Positions 1 through 12,700 of a stretch of 64,000 nt of DNA are shown piece by piece; the stretch's first letter is position 1; each line of letters opens with the position of its first letter. The stretch lies in NCBI GenBank assembly GCA_014529385.2, contig CM043967.1, positions 132,548,682 to 132,612,681 of the forward strand. The letters run 5' to 3'. Position numbers and translations under genes: made by a program. This DNA comes from Adiantum capillus-veneris (Eukaryota; Streptophyta; Polypodiopsida; Polypodiales; Pteridaceae). Under the pieces are notes generated by a model, which worked only from the letters and a program-made list of their open reading frames with translations, made no database searches and was not told where the DNA came from.

Positions 1-533
1 AAGCTCCGTGGTACCTTTTCTACTAGCATTCTCGAATGCACCAAATATGGAGGCCCAAGGAGTTTTTTTTTTTTTTTTTTTTGAGAAAGGTAGAATTGAA
101 TTGAAGAGAGAACTACAAAAAATATCTTACCCGAGGCCGAAGGAGTTGCCGGTGCTTCCTGCTTATAGCGTCTCAAAACGTTGTCACTAAATTGCCCTAT
201 CGCTTCTGCTTGCCAAAAAAATCACCACGGTAGCATTTTAAAACGCCATGCAGGAAACGTTGGAAGCTACTTGCTCTCTAAAAAAACGTTGCTTGTGGCG
301 GTACTTCTCTTGACTACATTCTAAAACATAGTGATTATACAATGGGGGCAAGGTGTTGCTTATATACTAGTCTGGGGGCCCTTAAGTAACCCCCTTAGTA
401 GATTACCCTACCCAAGACTTTGACAATAAGTAAAATAAATACCTAGTGTCAAAATAAATATTGGAATCACATTGGGCCTTTCACTTGAGATGCTATAACT
501 TTAATAATTGAAACCTACACACTCATTGCTTAT
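1..533. other. intergenic or intronic stretch, no gene seen
   Basis: I see no coding signal or recognisable element. A poly-T run lies near 65-82. The last five bases, CTTAT, are the left target-site copy of the solo LTR that follows. ZIFL 3' exons should lie in this direction but none is recognisable here. Confidence 0.5.
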
Positions 534-1702
534 TGTCACGTCACACATCCCAACCCTATGTGTCCGTGGACAAGCTACACCATAGCAGGGTTCCCGTCAA
601 TTCAGTCAGTTTTAGATTAGCAGTGACCTGGCACTTTTGTGAGTCTATTCGTAGACCATGCATGCCCAGTCACTTAGCATAGATGCATATCCTCCGGTTG
701 CACACAGCATGATCATCGGAATTCCCATCAGAATCCATTAGCATGAGTTAGGGGAATTTTCCAGTGCATTTAGCCTATTTTCCTATTTAATGGTATTTTC
801 ACTTATTATTTTTAGGTGACTTTCCAACAAAAGTAGGTAGGGCAATTTTGCTAAGTTAATATATAAGCAAACCCAAGTTAGCACTTTCTGGCAGAAGAGG
901 CAGTAGGAGCTTCCCGCTCAACAGGCAACTTCTCAGCAGTACCCCCTCAAACCCCCATCAGCCTCAGCACTTTTCCATCGCCAAGAACCCTCTTTCCTCA
1001 CCGTTTTTCTCAGCCCTTGCTTGATCGCAAGAACCCCTTGCATCTGGCGTTAGCAGATCAGCCCCCCAAGCCACAAGACCCTCAGCGTTTTCAACAGCAA
1101 AAACGCAGCCTTGACCAGCGTTTTTGGCAGCGTTTTCAGCTCTGGATTGCAGCCCTAATCCAGCATTTTCTCAGCCATGGAAGCAACCTAAAAACGCAGC
1201 CAAAGATTTCAGCCAGGATAAAGTAGCAGGTTTCCCCTTAGCCGGTTGCAGATGATTCCCCATTTTCAGCCATAAGAACATAGCCCAAAACAATCATTTT
1301 CAGCCCTAAAACAGTCCAAGAATTTCAGCCTAAAGAAGATCCCAGATTCAGCCATCCAGTCGTCATCGTCATGTCACCGTCGTCGTCGTCGGCATAGACC
1401 ATTGCATCAGTCCATTGCATACGCATTGTACACCTTTGTGCAATCAAAGAATAGACCACTCTCGCCGACGAGAGTGGGACTTTCAGAGGAGGGTTTTACA
1501 ACCCCTCGGTGTCGTATCTCTTCTCTCTCTTCTCTCAATCTCATTCATTTGCACGCACAATATCCACTCACTTTTTTCGTGATCATAGCACTCTCCATAA
1601 GATGGAAAGCTCTCTCTCTTTCCATAAGAACTAAAAGGAACCTTGAGCAATAAAGATCACTAATCTTGAGAAAAAACAACATTCATTCCATTGCACCTAA
1701 CA
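534..1702 (-). mobile_element. solo LTR, family S (copy S1)
   Basis: The segment starts TGTCACG and ends CCTAACA, so it has TG..CA termini. It is flanked by the perfect 5-bp duplication CTTAT (529-533 and 1703-1707). It is the reverse complement of the solo LTR at 44505-45790 over most of its length, including the start-side AAGGAACCTTGAGCAATAAAG region and the end-side CTTGTCCAC..CACGT region. No internal domain, PBS or coding sequence is attached, so this is a solo LTR left by LTR-LTR recombination. The middle carries many degenerate copies of a GCTGAAAACGC-like word, seen here as its complement. Confidence 0.88.
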
Positions 1703-2090
1703 CTTATTACACACACACCACCCTTTTCCCCGCTCTCCACCGGGGGTGACCGTTTAGGCTTCTACCATGACGTTGCGATGGTGCCAGTGAGAGGGATGCA
1801 ATGGATGTGCGCAGGGACATGGTGGGACTCTGGTGGACCTGTGGTGGGCTTTGTGCACTTTCGCATCGGAAGTAGCCACCACTGCACTGCACTGCATGTG
1901 CACAAGCTATTTGCCCTGGAGGTTCATCTTGCCAACGGTCTTAGAATGGTTGCTAAAGTTTCAAAGCTTCAGGCCATACTGGTGAGTTGACGATTAAAGC
2001 AACGGGGGGGGGGGGGCCTATTTGATTCACAAACAGGGAAAATCCTTGACTTCAACAAGCAGTTGCGCGCTTAATCTTGAGCATGAGTGA
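1703..2090. other. no gene seen; G13 homopolymer
   Basis: Apart from a run of 13 G at 2004-2016, nothing is recognisable. The short open frames on both strands show no domain and overlap each other. Confidence 0.4.
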
Positions 2091-3385
2091 GATCTTCCTC
2101 CAAAAATGTTCCAGCACCTTACAAGGTGCGTCAATGGGAGAGAAATTCATTCATTTTGTCCAAATCAGCAAACTTGACTAGAAATAGTCTCTCTTTCGAT
2201 CTATTCTTCCTTACTCCATGCATCTATGGGCAGCTTTTCTTTTGCCCCCATTTTTATGCATAAAGGTAATGCATTCGCTTTTAAACTCTGGTCCTCCTTC
2301 CATCGAAACTAAGGATCATACGAACCTGCCTGTATCCCAAATACTCAAGGAACTTTTTCCCAATTAGCTGGGGATTCATCAAAGACTATGTAGAGGCACC
2401 TGCAACTGTGTAGCTGTACCAAATCTTAGCATGTGATAGTCGAATGGTGGGTTTTTTCTCTTACTTTGGTCAACCGCTCGCCTCGCCAGGCGTATTTTCT
2501 CTCTTGCCGTGGCATTCGAGTGGTTGAGGATGTAGTGGATGCAGCTGGTTTTACTTTCAAGTTTCCATTTGCCGCTCGCCGCTTTGGATTGGGCATGCAT
2601 TATCGCCATTTCTGGAGAGAATTACAGCAAATGTTGGACAGGTTTTTTGCCCGTTTCACCTATGGCTGATGGTGATCGAATGTCTGACTGGAAGCTTGGG
2701 GAAATGCCACTTCAAGATATTTCTGTTGGCCGGCCATATGCTCTTCTTCTGCCTCGTCCATGGATTGTTGATCATGCATAAATCGGACATTTGGTAGCGC
2801 AGGATTATATCTGCAATATGGGAAAGCCGTTTGCCGTTAAAAGAGCGGTTGTTTCTTTGGCGGTGTTTACTTGGTGTGCTCCCAGAGGGTACCTTTCTTC
2901 GGAAGTGCCGTGTCCGCCCTTCATCATGTGTCCGTTGCTTATCTGCCGAGGAGGATGTTTGTCACCTCTTGTGGGATTGCTGTGTCAATCGAGATTTCCT
3001 TCGTCAGGTATCTGCGTGTATGCGGCTCCCTTTCCCTCGACGGTCTTCCATAAGCGGTTGCAATGCTTTGCAGTCTTCTTTATGTGGGTCAGGTTTTGGG
3101 CATATTGGAGCCTGTGGCGACAACGTAATGGCTATATGTTCCATAGCATTCATGCGGATCCTCTACCTTTCTTCAGGATTTCCCTTCGACAGTCTCTGCG
3201 GTTTGCCTTGGAAGTTGGTGATATCACGGCGGAGATACATCAGCTTTTTTATGAATGCTTTTAGATATTTTGTACAGCTGAACACTGTTGTGTTCCTTTC
3301 CTTGTACATCTTTTTGGTGGGTTTTCCTCTCTTTGAGGTTTCCCACAGATAGTTAAATCAAACTGATTTACAAAAAGATAGTCTA
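2091..3385 (+). mobile_element. L1-like LINE, 3' fragment with zf-RVT domain
   Basis: The forward strand reads as a frameshifted plant L1 ORF2 C-terminus. The clearest part is the zinc-binding RT-associated domain (zf-RVT) at about 2831-3010: LKERLFLWRCLLG, then CVRC, then H..C in VCHLLWDC. The following segment resembles a LINE 3' end: a GTTTTCCTCTCTTTGAGG stretch and a short A-rich end near 3375. EN and RT domains are absent, so this is a 5'-truncated copy. Stop codons and frameshifts upstream of 2830 show it is dead. The L1 assignment rests on zf-RVT; the 5' boundary is approximate. Confidence 0.7.
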
Positions 3386-3539
3386 ATGGTGAGGTTATCC
3401 ATGGTAAGTCCATTCTGTAGGACCATCGTCGTACATTAGGTTGAGGCTGAGTTAGCATACCATGACAATCTCCCTGTTGAGGCAAACTGCTCAAATGAGA
3501 CTACAGCATGGCATGTAATCTGACCCTGATAGCAAACAA

Positions 3540-3930
3540 AGAATCTGTTTGACCTAATTATACACCTAGTTAATCCAGGAAGGGCTCAGATTGGGACTCA
3601 AGTTAGATATCCACAAGACAATATAGCCATCAGCTCCACCACGCATAGTATCAAATGCATATACATATCCTCAGCCATACGAGCCTCCTGATAGTGGGTG
3701 TGTATTTATCAAAATATGCTCTTCCTCACACACGCACACAACATCAATACAAAGGGCTCATCGTAGACATTATTTCATGGCGATAGTGATGCAGAATAGA
3801 CTCTGCATAATCAAGCCTAAATCTAAGTAAAGCAATCAATCAAACCATAATTACTTTAAACGGTGATCGATGGGGCATACACATCACGGTATCAACTAGT
3901 CACAACTTGAACAAAAGCTTCATATTGCAA
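3540..3930. repeat. dispersed repeat, copy 1 (partner at 27060-27480)
   Basis: About 390 bp is colinear but diverged with 27060-27480. Shared landmarks include CATCAGCTCCA..CATAGTAT, a CACACAC stretch, and GGGCATACNCA followed by ATCAACTNGTC. No coding potential or terminal structure is visible, so the class is unknown. It lies downstream of the last visible ZIFL exon. Confidence 0.65.
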
Positions 3931-4010
3931 AAATTCAATGTCCTCTAACATGAATCCATGAAGAGGCCAGATTCATCTGATAGCAATAAAAGTGTAGATC
4001 CAATACTTAC

Positions 4011-4118
4011 TGATAGCAGATTCTTTATAATATGTGAAAGGATTAACACAGCCCAAAGTGCCACCCCATTTAGTCTTGCCATCAAAGGATATACAGCAGT
4101 CAGAAATATAGTAAGCAC
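4011..4118 (-). CDS. ZIFL: ZIFL exon (TAVYPLMARL..IKNLLS), last exon seen
   Basis: This 108-bp exon encodes 36 residues with YPLMARLNG and HIIKNLLS, matching the CYPFMAKLSG...LLKNVLS stretch of the family. The donor TCA|GTAAGTATT is strong, so more exons must follow to the left. None is visible in 1-4010. Confidence 0.88.
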
Positions 4119-6737
4119 CTGAAAAACAACATTCCTCATATAAAGAGTATGCATAAATATCCTGTACAAATAATCGTAGGCATTCATAATAAGTTCCAGT
4201 GATCTCCTTTCTCTCTGGAAACTAAATGCATGTATCTACAGACGACCTAACCCTCATAACCAACATGAACCACATGCTCATTTTTTTGGGATGCTTTTTC
4301 ACTTTCAATGCTTTGCCAAAGTATTCAATAACCTTTGCAAGCGCATCATGCTCAGACCCCAGTAACAGATAATGTTGATGATAACTTCACACCACAACAT
4401 GTCGAATTGACATAAGAAAGTTAGACTCTTACCGCAGAAATTTGAACCATCCGCACAGCTCCGAATAACTTAGTGAGTGGAGCGATCACAAAAAGTTGAA
4501 AGACAAAGAGTGCAGCTCCTATCAAAAGAAGACAAAATACATAAAAGTGTGAGAACCAAATAGCATATCATGATCCAGCTCACCAAAACATTATTGCTGC
4601 CAACTCACCAGATAAAGAAAGCACATTACCAACTTCATTAGTTGTAAAGCCTAATCCGCCATAACTAGTAGGGCTAACCGCCCACAATGAGAATATCTGC
4701 ATTGAAATGATTAAAATGTCATATTTGAAAAACTGGAGTGAATAGAGAAATCTAACCATTAATGAGACTATACTGCTTGCCTCAGAAAATGACATTGAAT
4801 GTAGTCCCCACACACAGTAAACATACATAGACAATACTGTCCCAGTGTTTTTCCATAATGGCATTTTATCTTTGGGTGTTTCGATATTGGAACCCTGTAT
4901 ACAGTAAGTATCTATGTTCCCACTTTCAGTGTCACCGAGTTTCTTCCTGAAGGCCTCCTGAACCTCAATATCATCGCCTATAGACCCCACTTGATGATTA
5001 TGAAGACTTTCCTGAAAGAGAGAAACCACCATAACTTCTTATAATGACAACCCTTCAAACATTGAGACACTGAAGTAATTTTTCATAAACAAGCAATCTA
5101 TTTTACTAGGGTTATTGACATCAAAAGCATGAAAAACACAATGTACTTAACCAGGTCTTATCGACACAAAAAGCAGGAAAAGCATGGACAAGTGAAAATC
5201 GACAAATCTGTCAGGAACTGGCAGAGAATTCCCAGTATCAACAGTTTTGTTCCCACTACTCAGATGGCACACTATCAGGACAGCCTAGCTAACAAGGAGG
5301 GACGTGAAATCTTCCTTTCTGAATGGTAATCTCTCAAGGACATATGCACTTGGAGTAGCACCTCCCAGGTTCCATGATTCCAACTCAAAGAGCAAATGGT
5401 TTTATCAGTTGAAGAAGGCCCTATATGGCATTAAACAGCTTCAAATGAAATGGTAGATACTTTCCTTCAGAGGCTGTTAGATATCTAAGATCTGGAATGA
5501 TCCAAATGTCTACATCCACAGAGTAAAAATGGGGTTACAACAATCATTGTGCTCTACATAGATGATCTGATGCTTGCAGGCGATGACTTAGCTGACAATG
5601 AAAAGACAAAGAATGCCTAATCCTGAAATGAAAGTGCGACTGCTTTTAGACAATGACCAGCCCCCAAGGCTTTGAATTTAAAGGCCTTAGAGAATCAGGT
5701 GCCCCAAAGCTATGAAAATCAGCTCTTCAAGGTATTTAGCTACAAACTTATGAATCAGGCAATTTTAAAAAAACTTTTCACAAGCCAGTAACACAGAGAG
5801 AAATGAAATGAAATGAAATGTAATATTAACGTCTTCAAAAGGCCAAAATGACCTATGAGACCAAAAGGTTACATATGGTGAATCTAATACCAGGTCTGGG
5901 TACAAAAAGTACAAAGAACTGAAAAGAAAATAGTAGGTAGGGGTGGGGTAAAAGGTGATACAAAGGGAATACAAAGGATGAGCTGATACAATGGAGCTCT
6001 CTGACAGTCGAGGCATCATATACATATACATCAGTATCCAAAAGGCTATAGAGATTCAATGTCCTCCAAGGTAGGCACTCTGTCGAGACGGCTCCTATGT
6101 CGCGCCAGTATGGTATGGATCCTCTATCGCAAACTGCGTCGATGTCGAGAGGGCCCCCTCATCCGTGGGCGACGGGACCGCCCCAACTCTATCGCCCGAT
6201 CAAGCAATATGCCTCTGGTGCCTCTGGTGTTGTTATGTTGTGGGGGCTGCTCGAACTCCTCTGTCCGTGACTGAAAGAAAACTGTAATCTTCTGTTGTCG
6301 CTGGATCTCTCTCATAGGTCACTCTGGCCTTTTGAAGACGTTAATATAACATTTCATTTCATTTCATTTCTCATTGTGCCCCTCTTCAAGAGGTCCTGTC
6401 TGTGTTTGCGAATCTTCAGTAAGTATAATCCCAAGCATCTCTGATCCTGGTATCTCATGACTCTAGAGAGTGGCCCAAAACCCTCTCTGAATAGACAGTG
6501 AAAGCGGCCTCGTATCTCATAGTATACTGGGCAATGACATATGTAATGTAGCTCTATCTTTGGCTCTATCTAGCACACCTGACAAATCCTGGACTCAGCA
6601 GGTACTCCTCTAAATCTGCCTGTCTCGATATCTAGCTGATGAGAGGATGTGCGTATCTGACCAATAGCACATCGTATCCCGTGGGATAGATGAGTATCCA
6701 TGTATCTTGGTCTGATCACAAAACCATCCTCCGTGAG

Positions 6738-6782
<45 letters not shown>

Positions 6783-9700
6783 GAAATGAAATGTTATATT
6801 AACGTCTTCAAAAGGCCAAAGTGACCTATGAGACCAGAAAGTTACAATGTGGTGTATCTGATAAAAAGTCAGATTAACGAAATAAATTAAACCAGGATAA
6901 CAAAATATAAATATTGCGGGATCCTAAACTAAGCAGTACAATGTGAAGACAATCTGGGAGGGGAGTAGAGATCCATCTTCATCTGCACTCTGGACGACGA
7001 GAGAGTATGGCTTGAATCCTTTGCTGTAGCCTCCTTCGAAACTGTGTAGCTCCTCTTCTCCATCAGGGTCGTCTAGATCTCTCTAGCTCCAAAGCTCAGT
7101 CTATGAGAATGCCAGCAGTGCGGGTAGACTTATCCACCGTTGGCTGCTCCTCTGTCTGTTCTTCTGGGTGTACAATATCTAGTGTAAAGAAATCTATGGT
7201 CTGTCTCTAGCGATGTCTCTCTTCAGCTCTCCTCAGTAAAGTTTCTCTATGCTTGTGTAACTCAAGTAGATATAGCCCAAGACATCTTTGATCCTCATAA
7301 CTCATGACCCTAGATAAAGGCCCAAAACCTTCTCTGAATAGACAATGAAAACGGCCTCGTATCTCATAGTACACTGTGTGCAATGACATATGTAATGTAC
7401 TTCTGTCTCTGGCTCTAGATGGCATAAGCGGCATATCCTGCTATCTGCTGGTGTCCCTCTGAATCTGCCAGTGTCAATCTCGAGCTGATGTGAGGACGTG
7501 CGTATCTGGCCAATGGCACAACGCAAACCATGCGAAAGATGCGTGTCCATATAGCTAGGTCGAATCACAAACCCATCCCACGTGAGGTGAAGGAGATGCT
7601 GAAACCGGCCTGTTCAATCCAAAAAGGGCGGTAGACTTTACTTCAAACCTTGATTTAGCTTTCACCCATTATTAGTCGTCTATTATACCTGCGCTATAGT
7701 GACACAAGAGGGGAATGGGATACAGATGCTAGAATGCACCTGTATGAGAAGACCGACACCAGATTGGCCCCTAATTTAGGCGCCCCTTTCGGTATTTCTT
7801 TATTGTTTAAAAGAGGGAATATACGTTGTGGTTCTTTCCAAGCTGCCCCGCACAACCTTGACTGAATTTTGACTGTTCTGGCTTGATTTCGGTAGCATAA
7901 CTGTACTAGAACCCTTCACAATCAGTATTCCCACGCATTGGCCGACTTTCCCGACGCATACGGGCACTTTGCAAAACCTGGCGAGAATCTGCAGCACGCT
8001 GAATTCTCTGTTTTCAGCCCTGAAAATGCGCCAGATCGCCTGTACAACGGTCCCCTTGCGTCCCCGAACCTCCTGGGGGTATTAGGGTCCGTTTAGGGCC
8101 AAAACCCTAAACCTGCAAAAATACACAGCAGGCTGTAATTCACTGTTTCGGGCTCCGTTTCGCGTGCCGGTCGCATCCGTAGCAAGTCCTCGAGCTCCCG
8201 CACCTGTAGGGCTACTTGCCCTTTGAATCGGACGAGATTTCTGGCGTGAAACCTCTCCGAATTCACCTGTACCTACGGGGGGATTAGCCGCTAGCTAATC
8301 CAGTACCTGTGCAAGAGGCTCTTGCCTCGGCAATCGCGCATGAACCCACACAACTGTACATTGGTCAAATGAAGAGCCCACTAGTGGGGCATAACATACT
8401 GCCAAAGGGGAGAGAGAGGGCAGTGCGTAGCGTGCAGGGCATCACTCCTGGCACCGCACTGTGCATAAGAGGGAAAGCAAGCACTCCATAGCTCTTAACC
8501 TGTGACAAAACTGAAAATGAGGCTCTCCCCCTCCTAAATTCAGTGCCAACTCTTGTTGCATGAGGCAAGTGCACCAGAAGGTGCCACTTGGCACATTTAC
8601 AAGCATTTTCCCGTTTCGGGGTTGCCGCCTAAAAATCTCCCAACCGGCTGCCCAGTTGACTTCACGGCAGAGTAAGAAAATGTTCCCTTTGTCATTCCGG
8701 AGGTAATGACGTCAACACATTTTCAGGTCCCAAAATAGCAGTTCCCTAAATTTTAGGAGATGCTGCCATTGTATCTTTCTAGGTCATCCGACCCTCTTTG
8801 TACACTGCGGCCACATCCAGAACTGAAATGTAGCCTTTGTAGCAAAGGATTCCACTTTGGCTAGTCAATGACCCCACTTTGGCTAACCATAGTCTTTGTC
8901 CAACCTTAGTGCTCTCTTGCCCTCAGGCCTGGACTCCCTCTGGGCAGTTCCACACTAGCTATGCAATGCAGGGCAGTTAGATTTCCCGAGGGGAGTTTCC
9001 AAAAAGTGAAAGTAAATAGATAATAAGAAAGAAATCAACAAAAAGGATAGATAGTAGTCACACGTTGGTGACATACCCCCCTCTTGAAATCTCAAACGTC
9101 CTCGTTTGCATCTATGTCGTGCATGCTTACTGTCAACACTGATGTATTCAACACCTGTCGACACATATACGACACATACATGCTCATTGTCAACCCTGGT
9201 GTATTCAACACCTCGTCGACTCATGTATTGCCTGCGTGTGAACCCTGTCCCAATGACATAGTGGTAGCTTCGCACTCTGCCATTGCTTTGAGTCACTAAC
9301 TTTCCAATGACAAAATGATAGCTGCACATTTTGCCATTGTCTTATAGTACACGTTGGATCTCGTAACACTTTCGAGCATACCCAAACCGACAGTTTAAGA
9401 ATGCAGTTACACATGTACTCTTCAATAGAAGCAATCATTGTATCCTTGACAAACTGACAAGAAATACTCACTTCTATAGCACTAACCAAACTTTTGGACA
9501 TTCCATAAGAGCAATTGCCAAACTGACAATCTGTAGAGCTCTAACATTCATGTAACAGGTATTTCATTTGAGCTCACTTTAAATACCATGTACATCATTT
9601 GTTTCAGAAGCCATTGTCACACTGACAATCCATTTAGCTTTGAAACTATCCACCAATGGATGCTAAGTGGATGGAAGAAGGTGAACTTGCAGAGTCACCA

Positions 9701-12700
9701 ACTGTGTTATCACTTTACCTGGAAGCCTTCGATTTGCAACCTACCTTATGCGTCGGGAAAGTCGGCCAATGCGTGGGAATACTGATTGTGAAGGGTTCTA
9801 GTACAGTTATGCTGCCGAAATCAAGCCAGAACAGTCAAAATTCAGTCAAGGTTATGCGGGGCAGCTTGGAAAGAACCACAGCGTATATTCCCTCTTTTAA
9901 ACAATAAAGAAATACCGAAAGGGGCGCCTAAATTAGGGGCCAATCTAGTGTCGGTCTTCTCATACAGGTGCATTCTAGCATCTGTATCCCATTCCCCTCT
10001 CTTGTGTCACTATAGCGCAGGTATAATAGACGACTAATAATGGGTGAAAGCTAAATCAAGGTTTGAAGTAAAGTCTACCGCCCTTTTTGGATTGAACAGG
10101 CCGGTTTCATGGTTCCATCGACGGGATTAAATCACTTTTTCCCATAGAAGTGAGCCTTGGTCAGTTTTGGGCTTGAAGACACAGGGGATCATAGACCAGA
10201 CACAGGGAATTGCAATTATGGCTGACAGACCAGATGATGTGACTGAAAAGGTTTCCTCTTCACAGGGTCAACAGACACATGAAGTGGGTGAGTCCTCAAG
10301 ACCACCACAGACAGATGATGATCTCTTCAGGACCCAGTTGGCTACTGCTGTGGCTATGTTCACACAAGTAATGCAGAATCCGAGGTTTTTAGCCTTTCTG
10401 CAACCTCCTGTTCCGTCTCAACAAGTTGGGTCACTGGATCATATTCAAAAGCCTGTTAAGGCTCGAGCACAAGAAAATTCATACCGCACAGTCAATGGAA
10501 ACACTTGTACACTTGACGGAGAACATGCAACCTCCACAACCTATGCCTAAGGTGCAAGAACACGTGGCTGAGATGCCAGTTTTTCAAGCTGTACCAATTC
10601 AGCCCGCCACTTTTCAGCAGCCTATAGCTGGTTCTAATGTGCAGGGAAGCAACTTACAGGCAATGCAACAAGTCTTCCCACCACCTTCAGTACACCCTGG
10701 CGAGAATCTGCAGCACGCTGAATTCTCTGTTTTCAGCCCTGAAAATGCGCCAGATCGCCTGTACAACGGTCCCCTTGCGTCCCCGAACCTCCTGGGGGTA
10801 TTAGGGTCCGTTTAGGGCCAAAACCCTAAACCTGCAAAAATACACAGCAGGCTGTAATTCACTGTTTCGGGCTCCGTTTCGCGTGCCGGTCGCATCCGTA
10901 GCAAGTCCTCGAGCTCCCGCACCTGTAGGGCTACTTGCCCTTTGAATCGGACGAGATTTCTCGCGTGAAACCTCTCCGAATTCACCTGTACCTGCGGGGG
11001 GATTAGCCGCTAGCTAATCCAGTACCTGTGCAAGAGGCTCTTGCCTCGGCAATCGTGCATGAACCCACACAACTGTACATTGGTCAAATGAAGAGCCCAC
11101 TAGTGGGGCATAACATACTGCCAAAGGGGAGAGAGAGGGCAGTGCGTAGCGTGCAGGGCATCACTCCTGGCACCGCACTGTGCATAAGAGGGAAAGCAAG
11201 CACTCCATAGCACTTAACCTGTGACAAAACTGAAAATGAGGCTCTCCCCCTCCTAAATTCAGCGCCAACTCTTGTTGCATGAAGCAAGTGCACCAGAAGG
11301 TGCCACTTGGCACATTTACAAGCATTTTCCCGTTTCGGGGTTGCCGCCTAAAAATCTCCCAACCGGCTGCCCAGTTGACTTCACGGCAGAGTAAGAAAAT
11401 GTTCCCTTTGTCATTCCGGAGGTAATGACGTCAACACATTTTCAGGTCCCAAAATAGCAGTTCCCTAAATTTTAGGAGATGCTGCCATTGTATCTTTCTA
11501 GGTCATCCGACCCTCTTTGTACACTGCGGCCACATCCAGAACTGAAATGTAGCCTTTGTAGCAAAGGATTCCACTTTGGCTAGTCAATGACCCCACTTTG
11601 GCTAACCATAGTCTTTGTCCAACCTTAGTGCTCTCTTGCCCTCAAGCCTGGACTCCCTCTGGACAGTTCCACACTAGCTATGCAATGCAGGGCAGTTAGA
11701 TTTCCCGAGGGGTGTTTCCAAAAAGTGAAAGTAAATAGATAATAAGAAAGAAATCAACAAAAAGGATAGATAGTAGTCACACGCTGGTGACAGATGCTCT
11801 CTATAGAAAGCCATCTTCGTGCCCAACTCTTGTACCGGCTCTATCCATGTCCTCCTCGTGTCCAGCTGGATCAGATCCTAACGAATGAGTCTATTAATCT
11901 CTACCCATGTTAGAGAACTCAAGGGTGCTTGTAGAGAGTATTGAAAAGGAGGCAACCTGTCCATGGTGAAACCATGTGTCTGAAACCATGATGCCATCTA
12001 TGCATACCAGCATGATGTATCCCCATTAAGAGCTAATTGTCTGGAGGACTCTAGAGCCACCTTGGCATATCTGTCTCAGGTGGTATCCCAAAGACTGTGT
12101 ACAAAGGAGACTGATCTGGTAAGCGCCTCAATCTCCATAGGGGGGGCAGCTAATTCCGCTCGAATGATATCATGCGGTACGGAAACCTTGGCTCTAATCA
12201 GCCGAGAGATCATAGATATCAGGGGCTTCTCCATACACCTCCAACCATCCTGGCCTATAGAAGGTCCCCAAACCTGCACCCCATATAACATAGTAGAGGC
12301 AACCAAAATATCAAAGAGCCATAACTTTGTCCTAGGTTCCTGGAACTCAACCTACGAACACATCCTCTCCATTCCTCCCAGGGCCGCACCAGCTCTAGTC
12401 AATCTAGTCTCTGCTGCTCTTCTCAAAGAAAATCTCGGCCCACTAAAGAATACCCCCAGGTAAGTGTATGCATCTGTATACTCCACAATCTCCTGACCAT
12501 ATTTGAAAGTAGGTACTGATCTCCTGACCCATTGCGGTGTGGTGTTAAACACCATAACCTTGGTTTTACCTAGATTTACACACAGTCCACTATCCTCTGC
12601 AAAACTGCGTAGTGCATCCAAATGTCGTTGCATACCTTCTGATGAGTCAGATATCAGCACAATATCATCAGCTAGCAACAATGGGATCCACGTCCCTGCC

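Larger units (their letters stand above)
7600..11792 (-). mobile_element. rearranged LTR retrotransposon with internal inversion
   Basis: It has TG..CA termini (minus strand TGTCACC .. GGTTTCA) and the target duplication GATGC at 7595-7599 and 11793-11797. The left LTR is complete (7600-9073). The right LTR has only its first 1097 bp (10696-11792), colinear with 7977-9073. The missing LTR end is present but inverted at about 9731-10109, followed by a PBS-like start and the beginning of a gag on the plus strand to 10695. A polypurine tract precedes the left LTR (CCCCCCTCTT at 9076-9085 on plus). Pol is absent apart from a chromodomain-like scrap at 9655-9730. Confidence 0.82.

Noticed and set aside
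1691-1990. 99-codon ORF after the solo LTR
   Set aside because: Composition and lack of any motif, plus an overlapping antisense frame, give no support for a gene.
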